From NCBI GenBank assembly GCA_003505905.1, contig DNXM01000139.1:5417-12819 (forward strand): 7,403 nucleotides of DNA. The letters run 5' to 3'. Origin of the DNA: Oscillospiraceae bacterium (GTDB lineage: Bacteria > Bacillota > Clostridia > Oscillospirales > Acutalibacteraceae). The notes under the pieces were generated by a model, which did not search any database, was not told the origin of the DNA, and worked only from the letters and a program-made list of their open reading frames with translations. The position numbers and the translations under genes are program-made. Positions 1-5,310 of this stretch are shown here, in pieces; within the stretch, counting starts at the first letter, position 1, and every line of letters starts with the position of its first letter.

Positions 1-252
1 AATCATACCGCCGGTGGTGGAACCGATGGTCTGGGGCAGGCAAAGAGCACGGTTGAGCATGGGCTTACCGAACAGCTCCTTGTTGTTCTGATCATCGCAT
101 TCGGTTTCTTTATATTTGTTGCCGATAATCGGAAGATCTCCGAACTGAAGTGCACCCTGGAAAGAGGCAAGGGTATTGAAACCGCTGTGGGAAACGAGGG
201 CAGGAGCCGTGCATGTGCCGGCAACGACCGGACGACCTTTGAACTGTTTCAT
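1..252 (-). CDS. Aconitase X swivel-domain (small) subunit, partial at left edge
   Basis: The first 84 residues of an AcnX small subunit (DUF126-type swivel domain) are present; the 3' end lies outside the window. In the family this subunit closes over the Fe-S-bearing large subunit and supplies the active-site serine for a cytosolic dehydration. Visible hallmarks are the opening KGRPVVAGTCTAPALVS (residues 5-21), matching the family pattern of a GR-x-V-x-G start followed by a P-A/V-L-V-S strand, and LPQTIGSTTGGM (72-83), whose GS-T-G pattern marks the conserved catalytic serine, here Ser78. The ATG lies one base after the stop of the large subunit, and its AAGGAGG site is inside the last codons of that gene, so the two are co-transcribed and probably translationally coupled. 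The substrate cannot be told from this part. The AcnX assignment is strong because it agrees independently with the neighbour. Confidence 0.88.
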   Translation of the reverse strand, partial: MKQFKGRPVVAGTCTAPALVSHSGFNTLASFQGALQFGDLPIIGNKYKETECDDQNNKELFGKPMLNRALCLPQTIGSTTGGMI

Positions 253-253
253 T

Positions 254-1552
254 TTACTTTACCTCCTTGGTGATGATGGAAAGGATCTCATCGCTCTTGT
301 AGTAACGGGCGGTGGTGTAGGTGCGAAGCTTATTGGAGTTGGTGATGACAGGCATCTTCTTGGAAAGAGGATTGTTCATGTACATCAGCGGGCAGATGTA
401 GCTGAGGATAACGCCGGTTGCCTGAAGCTTTGCGGCATACTCCGTCTTTTCAAACTGCTCGATAACGCCGGGCGCAGCGGTGAAGACCGTGGGAACGGAA
501 ACCTTCTTCAAGCCGTTCTTCTTCAAGCCTTCGCTGACATTATTTGTCCACTCAATCAACTGCGCAAGAGAAAGGTGCGGGCAGCCGACAAAGCAAAGCT
601 TCGGAGCGGCGTTCTTGTCTTTCCACATGACCGGATAATTCTTGTAAACTCTCTCAAGCTCGGCATCATCAATGACATAAGTCTGTGCATTTTCGGCAAT
701 CAAGCCTGCACCCTGATCCTTGGCTTCGGGCGTGAGGTTTTCGATGTGATAAAGACCGACGGCACCGTTGGAAGCCGTAGCCGCACCGAAATCCTTTAAG
801 TATGCGGTGGTGTCACCGTCAAGCTCCGTACCGAGCCACTTGTCAAGACCCTTGATGAAGGGAACATCTTCCATAACCTTCATGCCGATAGCCGAGCCGA
901 GAATCTGTGCCTCGGGCTTTTTGGTGGTCTTAACTTCGACAACCCAAGTTGCCTTTCTGCCTTCATCGGTCAGCAAGCCGAAATAGGGCACAAAACCGAC
1001 AATGGAGCCGAACAGCTCGATAATGCCGGAGTTACGGTTGCAGCGGGCGCCGAGAACGGAGTTTGCGTAAACAACAGCAGAGGATTCCGCCCATGAGAGG
1101 ATGTCACCCTGCTCGGGTTTATTACCGACTTCGTCCATGTAGCAGGTGCAGGTGTAAGAATCACGGTTAATCAAGCCGAGCTTGTCAAGCTGATTATCGT
1201 AATTATCCTGAACGGAATACATGAATTTTTTGAAAACGAAATTTTGAAGGAAGTTTGCGGGAACCTTGGGGTCAAGAGGCTTGGGGTCAACGGAGAATTT
1301 CTGACCGGAGATAGCGCCGCCTTTAATGAGCTGATCCATCAAATCGTGAACCGGCTTCATAACACCAAGGCCGAAGCTGGTAACCAAGTGACCCATTTTG
1401 CTGGTAACGGGAACCATTTTCGGCGCACCGAACGCATCACCGTAAAGCACAAGGGTCTGCATGACCTTTGCCATGGTTTCGCCCTTGGAGCCGTGAAGAA
1501 TCGCCGCTTGTTCATCGGTCAGCTCCATTTTGTAATTGAAGTTTTCATTCAT
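254..1552 (-). CDS. Aconitase X catalytic (large) subunit
   Basis: This 432-residue protein matches the AcnX (DUF521) large subunit at normal length. AcnX enzymes dehydrate hydroxy-acid-type substrates with an Fe-S cluster; characterised members include bacterial cis-3-hydroxy-L-proline dehydratase and archaeal mevalonate 5-phosphate dehydratase. Seen here: TCTCYMDEVGNKP (134-146), the signature SWAESSAVVYANSVLGAR (153-170), GCPHLS (323-328), CP at 387-388, and TNSNK (404-408) near the C-terminus. Cys135, Cys324 and Cys387 sit where the family's conserved cysteines occur; Cys137 and Cys171 appear to be extra. The start at 1552 is chosen because GGAGG lies 9 bases upstream; an in-frame ATG at 1630 would lie only a few bases downstream of the putative -10 box and has no such site. 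It is transcribed with the small subunit. Which substrate it uses is undecided; no proline-catabolism or mevalonate gene is visible nearby. No signal peptide: cytosolic. Confidence 0.9.
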   Translation of the reverse strand: MNENFNYKMELTDEQAAILHGSKGETMAKVMQTLVLYGDAFGAPKMVPVTSKMGHLVTSFGLGVMKPVHDLMDQLIKGGAISGQKFSVDPKPLDPKVPANFLQNFVFKKFMYSVQDNYDNQLDKLGLINRDSYTCTCYMDEVGNKPEQGDILSWAESSAVVYANSVLGARCNRNSGIIELFGSIVGFVPYFGLLTDEGRKATWVVEVKTTKKPEAQILGSAIGMKVMEDVPFIKGLDKWLGTELDGDTTAYLKDFGAATASNGAVGLYHIENLTPEAKDQGAGLIAENAQTYVIDDAELERVYKNYPVMWKDKNAAPKLCFVGCPHLSLAQLIEWTNNVSEGLKKNGLKKVSVPTVFTAAPGVIEQFEKTEYAAKLQATGVILSYICPLMYMNNPLSKKMPVITNSNKLRTYTTARYYKSDEILSIITKEVK

Positions 1553-1638
1553 GGGGGATTTCCTCCTTTGTTTATCTGTTGCCTTTCGGCATAACTTATT
1601 GATTTGCGATGTCAAGTAAATCAACGGCAATTTTGTTC

Positions 1639-1644
1639 ATTATA
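1639..1644 (-). promoter_or_regulatory. Candidate -10 box for the aconitase X operon
   Basis: A perfect TATAAT on the minus strand lies about 87 bases upstream of the large-subunit ATG. No good -35 hexamer is present at 16-18 bases (the best is TTTCTT). A perfect TTGACA occurs nearer the gene (1610-1615) but has only a poor -10 (TATGCC) 16 bases on. The true promoter is therefore uncertain, and the weak -35 could mean activator dependence. The leader would contain a small hairpin, TGCC-GAAA-GGCA (1580-1591). Confidence 0.4.
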
Positions 1645-1670
1645 CAACAAACAAATACGAAAAGAAAGAG

Positions 1671-1696
1671 AAAACGGCATATTTCTTGCCGTTTTT
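1671..1696. terminator. Hairpin with T tracts on both sides (possible bidirectional or backup terminator)
   Basis: AAAACGGCA (1671-1679) pairs perfectly with TGCCGTTTT (1687-1695) around a 7-base loop. On the plus strand it ends in five T; on the minus strand it is followed by TTTTCTCTTTC. It lies just beyond the hydrolase terminator, so on the minus strand it may catch read-through before the aconitase X promoter. No plus-strand gene ends here. Confidence 0.5.
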
Positions 1697-1699
1697 ATG

Positions 1700-1732
1700 A
1701 AAAAAGCAGGCAATCGAACCCGAAAGCCTGCC
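1700..1732 (-). terminator. Rho-independent terminator of the hydrolase gene
   Basis: Seven bases beyond the TGA stop, the minus strand folds GCAGGC (1726-1731) with GCCTGC (1706-1711), extended inside the loop by CGA/TCG pairing, and is followed by six T. Position and T tract fit a terminator of the gene at 1739-2431. Confidence 0.85.
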
Positions 1733-1738
1733 GAAAAC

Positions 1739-2431
1739 TCATAAAACGCTGACGGTGGAAGTGCCGCCCTTTACACCGAGTGCGTCATACACCTGCCAAC
1801 AGGCAGCCGTGTTGTAGGAAAGGCTGTGCGCCATCATGCCGGACACATATCCGCCCGTTTCCACGCTGAGATTTTTGGAATACATTCCGAGCAGGGTTGC
1901 CATGCTCAAATACGGCACGAAATCACTGCTGTCCGCCATGCGGTGCAACGCACCCTCCCGAGCGGTATCCAAAATGTAGGGCGAGCCCATGGCAAGCACA
2001 TTCGTAATGGTATAATTTGCTTTCATCGTCGCATCATCGGCGAACTGCTGCGCAATCATACCGCCGAAGCTGTGACCGATCAAAAGAACCTCACTGCCCT
2101 TCGGAATATCTTTATTCGCCTGTGCAATCACCGCACTCAAATAGGCGTTCGGCATGGAACAGCCGCTGCGAACAGCATTTTGCAGGCACTGAATATGGGT
2201 TTCATCCAGCGAAAAATCCGAACCGCCGAGCGCAATCAAATACACACTGCGCCCTGCTTTGCCGCTTTCGCTGAAGGTTGCACGCCGAATCACAAACAGC
2301 TCCTCCTGCTCCAAAATAAAATTTGTGGCATCGTTGACATTGCTTATTTTTGTAACCTTGGCATAGCTTGAAAAAGAGAGCACCGAAAAAAGCAAGACGA
2401 GGGCAAGAGAGATAGACAGTGTTCGTTTCAT
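1739..2431 (-). CDS. Exported small alpha/beta-hydrolase (lipase/esterase-like)
   Basis: A 230-residue protein with a classical signal peptide: MKR, a hydrophobic stretch (about 5-20), then SSYA-KV suggesting signal-peptidase cleavage after Ala24. The mature part has the nucleophile elbow GHSFGG (119-124), Ser121 being the presumed nucleophile. The order of a class-3-lipase-like triad can be followed: Asp170 in DSSDFVPY and His202 in MMAHSLSY. The strand EVLLI before the elbow and a Gly-Gly after YLIAL (63-70), a plausible oxyanion region, support the fold. At about 206 mature residues it is compact. The start is at the MKR because GGAGG lies 8 bases upstream and the promoter -10 lies only about 30 bases upstream; the longer open frame begins upstream of the promoter. 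It is a single-gene unit. The substrate (acylglycerol, other ester, peptidoglycan or polysaccharide acyl groups) is unknown, and the triad is inferred from motifs. Confidence 0.82.
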   Translation of the reverse strand: MKRTLSISLALVLLFSVLSFSSYAKVTKISNVNDATNFILEQEELFVIRRATFSESGKAGRSVYLIALGGSDFSLDETHIQCLQNAVRSGCSMPNAYLSAVIAQANKDIPKGSEVLLIGHSFGGMIAQQFADDATMKANYTITNVLAMGSPYILDTAREGALHRMADSSDFVPYLSMATLLGMYSKNLSVETGGYVSGMMAHSLSYNTAACWQVYDALGVKGGTSTVSVL

Positions 2432-2462
2432 GGTTATTCCTCCGTTATCATCATTATTCAAT

Positions 2463-2491
2463 ATCATAGCACATATCGGCTGATTTTTCAA
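2463..2491 (-). promoter_or_regulatory. Sigma-A promoter of the hydrolase gene
   Basis: On the minus strand TTGAAA (2486-2491), a 17-base spacer and TATGAT (2463-2468) form a near-consensus promoter with an extended -10 (TGC just before the -10). Initiation would fall near 2456, giving a leader of about 25 bases carrying the GGAGG site. No operator-like inverted repeat is seen. Confidence 0.85.
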
Positions 2492-2542
2492 CAAAAAGTC
2501 AAATACAGCACGGCGATTGAAGGCATAATCATCACAGGCAGC

Positions 2543-2572
2543 AAAAAAGCCACCCGATGAGCAGGTGGCTTT
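2543..2572 (-). terminator. Rho-independent terminator of the zinc-ribbon/TPR operon
   Basis: On the minus strand AAAGCCACC (2564-2572) pairs with GGTGGCTTT (2546-2554) as a 9-bp stem with a 9-base loop, ending in a run of six T (the last three stem bases and three more). It begins 25 bases past the TAA of the membrane-protein gene. Confidence 0.9.
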
Positions 2573-2597
2573 GTGATCGGATAACGCCAATGCGAAA

Positions 2598-3191
2598 TTA
2601 AAGGATTGCCAAAACGGCACAGATGACGGCGAACAGGATGAAGGTCAAGCCCCTGCTTTCCAACGCGGCACCGATGCGCATAACAAAGTAGCCGGGTGCA
2701 AAAATCACTTTGCAGAAAGTATTGAGGTTCTTGAACTGTTCCTTCATCATCAAAGCATCCTCCGGCAAAGGAGCCAAATTAACGAGCATGGAAAAGCCGA
2801 GCCACAGGAAGAAGCAAGGCAAAAGAAAATTCATCGTACCGACCAAAACGGTATTATTCGTCATTGCCGAGGAGAAAATACTCGACAAAAGCGAATTGTT
2901 TTCAATGAAGCCGGTGTAATTGCCGAGAACAAAGATGTTGATGATGGCAAAAATCGACAAATTCAAGCCGAGAAAGAAGTTGAGCAACCCCGGAATGAAG
3001 CAATACCAAAAGCTTGCCGCCGGGCGTTCAACCAGCTCATGCTCAATGTGACCGCACATTTCATCGGTGCGCAGGCAACGGGTATCTTCCACGGGAAGCT
3101 TCAAAATCTTGCACATGATGTGCTCAAACAGCGACTTGGTAATTGCGCCGGGAAAAGTCAAAAATTTGGTAATTACATAAAATACGGTCAT
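2598..3191 (-). CDS. Multi-span membrane protein, apparent non-catalytic relative of M50-like metalloproteases
   Basis: A 197-residue integral membrane protein. Hydrophobic segments lie near residues 3-15, 65-90, 115-140, perhaps 160-176, and 180-197. The N-terminal part (FPG at 13-15, EHIMC at 23-27, GHIEHE at 47-52) and the later NLAPLPEDA (138-146) recall an uncharacterised Firmicutes M50-like membrane family, in which FPG precedes HExxH-xxxC and an N-x-x-P-x-x-x-D element follows. Here the first zinc ligand is missing (Phe-Glu-His-Ile-Met-Cys), so HExxH is absent. The family link is from memory and moderate only. Its ATG overlaps the stop of the upstream gene by four bases (ATGA) with only a weak ribosome site, indicating translational coupling and probably matched amounts of the two proteins. 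Function unknown; a membrane partner, substrate-binding pseudoprotease or transporter-like role are all possible. Confidence 0.78.
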   Translation of the reverse strand: MTVFYVITKFLTFPGAITKSLFEHIMCKILKLPVEDTRCLRTDEMCGHIEHELVERPAASFWYCFIPGLLNFFLGLNLSIFAIINIFVLGNYTGFIENNSLLSSIFSSAMTNNTVLVGTMNFLLPCFFLWLGFSMLVNLAPLPEDALMMKEQFKNLNTFCKVIFAPGYFVMRIGAALESRGLTFILFAVICAVLAIL

Positions 3192-4699
3192 TTCTGTTCG
3201 GACGCCTCGCTTTCGTTAGATTCAAACACGCCGTTGTTTTCATTAAACAGCTGCAAAGCCGTAATCTTTTTGTTCATATACGCCTCAACCGTCGGGCTGA
3301 TATCCATTTCATAGCCCTGAAGCATTTCAACAACCGCTTTGTAGCCGTCGTTATCGCCGGCAACCTTGCACAGCAAAGCGTAGAAATTCGCCGTGTTGTA
3401 GTTGAGATATTCGCCGTCGTAGCAAACCTGAATGTAGGAGGTTGCCTTTTTGACATCGCCCTTGAGGAAAGCGTTGATGCCCGCTTCGTAGTAAGCGAGG
3501 TAGAAGCCGTTGTTGTCATAATCGGCAATCACAGCATCCATGAGCTTTATCGCCTCATCGTATTTACCCTGCACACGGAGAATCATCGCACGGTAATACT
3601 GTGCATAATAGTCATCCGCATTGGTTTCCTCCATCTGCTTGCAGTACTTCTCGGCAGTTTCATAGTCTTTTGCATTGATAAAAAGCTCCGTCAACTGGGA
3701 AAGATACAGCCAAGTGTAATCCGGGCGAGCCTTTTGAACCTCTTTCATATACTTCAGCTCAAGGTCAAGCCCTTTTTCACAGTTCGAGGTCAAATACCAC
3801 TCACAATAGTTGATAAAAGCAAGACCTTCTGTGGATTTGTCGGTCTTTTTTGCTTCCTCAAGCTTTTTAATCAAATCATCGTACGGAACATCTTCAACTT
3901 GGATTTCGCCGTAATACATCTGTTCATCGTATTCGGAGAAATAGGCGTAATACTTTTCGTAAGCTTCCATCGCCTTGTTGTAATCCGTGCTGATTTTTTT
4001 AACATTTTTGTTCCACGGAGCGTTCAAATTCGCCTTGCCGATTTTATCCGCAAGGGTAAGCTCGGTGTCCGAATCGGCCTCTGCATCATAAAAATAAGTG
4101 GATACCGTGGAGCTGATGCCGCTGAGATAACCGGATTTTTGATACATATCAACGGCACTTCTCGCCGTTTTCCAACCGACACTGCCGGCACTGCTGAAGG
4201 ACTGAACCGCCGAATACAGTTGGTTCTTTTGTGCATAATCGTAGCCTGTCGAAACAGCCTGCAAGGTGGAAAGCTGGGTTGCGGACAGCACCCAACCGAA
4301 CAGACCGATTCCGAGAATGATGATAAAAAACAGAATTGAGCTAAAGCTCAAGGGCGTTTTCACCATTCTTTTGCGGCATTCGGTGCAAAGGTCATAGTTC
4401 TCGCCGTAGCTTTTATCTGCCGGGTTTTCGCCGCACAAAATGCACATTTCTTCGGCTACTGCCCCGTCAAGCTCCGAATCGTCGCTCTCACCGTCTTCTT
4501 CATCCGAATCCAACGGCGTAACGGGAATCCACTGCAAAAGGTCTGCGCTTATCTCTTCCTCCATGGAAGCAAGGCGAGCAACGGTTTCATCTTCCACCGA
4601 GCCGGTCGCTTGTGCTTCGTTGTCGGATTCGGGCAGACTCTCGCCATCGACTTCGGGCTGCAAATCCAAAAGCTCTTCGTTTTTGTTTTCGTTATCCAA
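3188..4699 (-). CDS. Zinc-ribbon, single-pass membrane protein with TPR-like outer domain (TTG start)
   Basis: A 503-residue protein I cannot assign to a named gene. In order: a very acidic, low-complexity arm (about 2-83, rich in Glu/Asp/Ser); a four-cysteine zinc ribbon, CILC at 86-89 and CTEC at 105-108; a basic patch RKRMVK (109-114); one membrane span (about 118-140); then an alpha-helical domain with TPR-like units most evident at 330-362, 364-398 (GKYDEAIKLMDAVI is the best) and 399-433. The basic residues before the span predict the ribbon inside and the TPR part outside the membrane. The start is TTG at 4699: GGAGG lies 9 bases upstream, whereas the in-frame ATGs at 4771 and 4735/4732 lie upstream of or inside the promoter. 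It is first in an operon with the membrane protein that overlaps its stop. TPR folds bind protein partners, so a scaffold or sensing role is plausible but inferred. Confidence 0.82.
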   Translation of the reverse strand: MDNENKNEELLDLQPEVDGESLPESDNEAQATGSVEDETVARLASMEEEISADLLQWIPVTPLDSDEEDGESDDSELDGAVAEEMCILCGENPADKSYGENYDLCTECRKRMVKTPLSFSSILFFIIILGIGLFGWVLSATQLSTLQAVSTGYDYAQKNQLYSAVQSFSSAGSVGWKTARSAVDMYQKSGYLSGISSTVSTYFYDAEADSDTELTLADKIGKANLNAPWNKNVKKISTDYNKAMEAYEKYYAYFSEYDEQMYYGEIQVEDVPYDDLIKKLEEAKKTDKSTEGLAFINYCEWYLTSNCEKGLDLELKYMKEVQKARPDYTWLYLSQLTELFINAKDYETAEKYCKQMEETNADDYYAQYYRAMILRVQGKYDEAIKLMDAVIADYDNNGFYLAYYEAGINAFLKGDVKKATSYIQVCYDGEYLNYNTANFYALLCKVAGDNDGYKAVVEMLQGYEMDISPTVEAYMNKKITALQLFNENNGVFESNESEASEQK

Positions 4700-4708
4700 A
4701 ACAAGAAA

Positions 4709-4713
4709 CCTCC
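4709..4713 (-). promoter_or_regulatory. Ribosome-binding site that fixes the TTG start
   Basis: GGAGG sits 9 bases before TTG at 4699, the same spacing seen for the large aconitase X subunit. No other in-frame ATG or GTG lies at a usable distance, so the gene most likely starts at TTG. Confidence 0.8.
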
Positions 4714-4730
4714 ATTGTATTGATAGTATC

Positions 4731-4759
4731 ATCATAGCACGCTTTCGGGCATTTTTCAA
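4731..4759 (-). promoter_or_regulatory. Sigma-A promoter of the zinc-ribbon/TPR operon
   Basis: On the minus strand TTGAAA (4754-4759), a 17-base spacer and TATGAT (4731-4736), with TGC immediately before the -10. It is nearly the same as the hydrolase promoter: both begin TTGAAAAAT and both end GTGCTATGAT. Expected start near 4724, about 25 bases before the TTG codon. Confidence 0.87.
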
Positions 4760-4761
4760 AC

Positions 4762-5043
4762 AAAATTTCATTTTTTTATTTATCTTTTGTTCATTGTTGA
4801 AGTTTCATCACGGTTTTCTCAAAATTCAGCTGTTTTTGCAGATATTTCCAAAAATATTTGCACAATAACGATGTGACAAAAAAGAATGAGAAAAAGCGAC
4901 ACGCAGATAAGCCTGTGAGCCAAATCAAAATATCTTGTGTGAAGTATCCTATCGCAATCAGAACCGAGCTTCGTCAAATCAGGTCACTTGATTTATTTTT
5001 TACCCAGAATGGTTCACATCTATTTGCACTACAGAAAAGAAAG
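4762..5043. other. Intergenic stretch without a convincing gene
   Basis: This AT-rich gap separates the divergent TPR operon (minus) and tRNA (plus). A 62-codon plus-strand open frame (4858-5046) lacks a ribosome site, is very rich in Lys/Arg and resembles no protein I know. A weak inverted repeat, AAATCA (4976-4981) with TGATTT (4989-4994) followed by A and six T, might end plus-strand transcription, but no gene precedes it. I see no riboswitch or other structured RNA here. Confidence 0.6.
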
Positions 5044-5084
5044 TGAAAAATTTCGAAAAAAGAAAATGAAAAATTTCGAAAAAA
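5044..5084 (+). repeat. 18-bp direct repeat of phased A-tracts upstream of the tRNA promoter
   Basis: TGAAAAATTTCGAAAAAA occurs exactly at 5044-5061 and 5067-5084 (period 23 bases). A-tracts centred near 5048, 5058, 5071 and 5081 recur at roughly helical spacing, and the last ends 3 bases before the -35 box. This is the layout expected of an UP element or intrinsic bend that boosts stable-RNA promoters; that role is inferred. Confidence 0.7.
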
Positions 5085-5087
5085 TAC

Positions 5088-5116
5088 TTGCTTTTTTTTA
5101 ACAAGTATGGTAAACT
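5088..5116 (+). promoter_or_regulatory. Promoter of the tRNA-Pro gene
   Basis: TTGCTT (5088-5093), a 17-base spacer and TAAACT (5111-5116), with an extended -10 TGG directly before it. Transcription should start near 5123, a few bases before the mature tRNA. Confidence 0.8.
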
Positions 5117-5128
5117 ATGTTCCGTTGT

Positions 5129-5204
5129 CCGGGTGTAGCGCAGCTGGTAGCGCGCTTGACTGGGGGTCAAGAGGCCGTGAGTTCAAGTCTCGCCACTCGG
5201 ACCA
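5129..5204 (+). tRNA. tRNA-Pro (anticodon GGG)
   Basis: A complete 76-base cloverleaf: acceptor CCGGGTG pairs with CACTCGG with one G-T pair, then A73 and an encoded CCA. The D arm is GCGC/GCGC around AGCTGGTA. The anticodon stem CTTGA/TCAAG encloses the loop CTGGGGG, giving anticodon GGG for proline codons CCC and CCU. The T arm is GTGAG/CTCGC around TTCAAGT. No intron or mismatch is seen. It is the only plus-strand gene in the window and has its own promoter and terminators; it adjoins the mobile element on its 3' side but is intact. Confidence 0.96.
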
Positions 5205-5205
5205 T

Positions 5206-5260
5206 ATCGAGTATTCATAACACAAGTGAGTGTATGGATACTCGATTTTCTTTTCTCTTT
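5206..5260 (+). terminator. Rho-independent terminator of the tRNA-Pro gene
   Basis: Starting two bases past CCA, ATCGAGTATTCATA (5206-5219) pairs with TATGGATACTCGAT (5233-5246) through 14 pairs including one G-T, followed by TTTTCTTTTCTCTTTT. This is a strong, long-stem terminator. Confidence 0.88.
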
Positions 5261-5281
5261 TAATTTCATAGTTATGTAAGC

Positions 5282-5310
5282 GAGCAGGTTTTTTGCCTGC
5301 TCTTTTGTTT
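5282..5310 (+). terminator. Second plus-strand terminator next to the recombinase stop
   Basis: GAGCAGG (5282-5288) pairs perfectly with CCTGCTC (5296-5302) around a TTTTTTG loop and is followed by TTTTGTTTT. The T tract is on the plus strand, so it faces the recombinase gene and may block antisense read-through from the tRNA. On the minus strand the stem is followed by GCTTACAT, so it is a poor terminator for the recombinase. Confidence 0.7.

Noticed and set aside
176..799. Long plus-strand open frame opposite the aconitase X genes
   Set aside because: It is the shadow of two well-supported minus-strand genes with family motifs; no ribosome site and no recognisable protein.
1739..2620. Longer hydrolase reading frame starting at 2620
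   Set aside because: The start would lie beyond the upstream operon's terminator and upstream of the hydrolase promoter; the MKR start has GGAGG and a proper signal peptide.
4976..5001. Inverted repeat AAATCA/TGATTT followed by T residues as a terminator
   Set aside because: The stem is only six A/T-rich pairs and there is no plus-strand gene before it.
4858..5046. 62-codon plus-strand open frame upstream of the tRNA
   Set aside because: No ribosome-binding site, Lys/Arg-rich composition typical of translated AT-rich DNA, and it ends inside the A-tract repeats that serve the tRNA promoter.
5129..5204. tRNA gene as the recombinase's attachment site
   Set aside because: Integration into a tRNA 3' end is typical of tyrosine integrases; the tRNA and its terminator are intact and no repeat of its 3' end is visible on the recombinase side.
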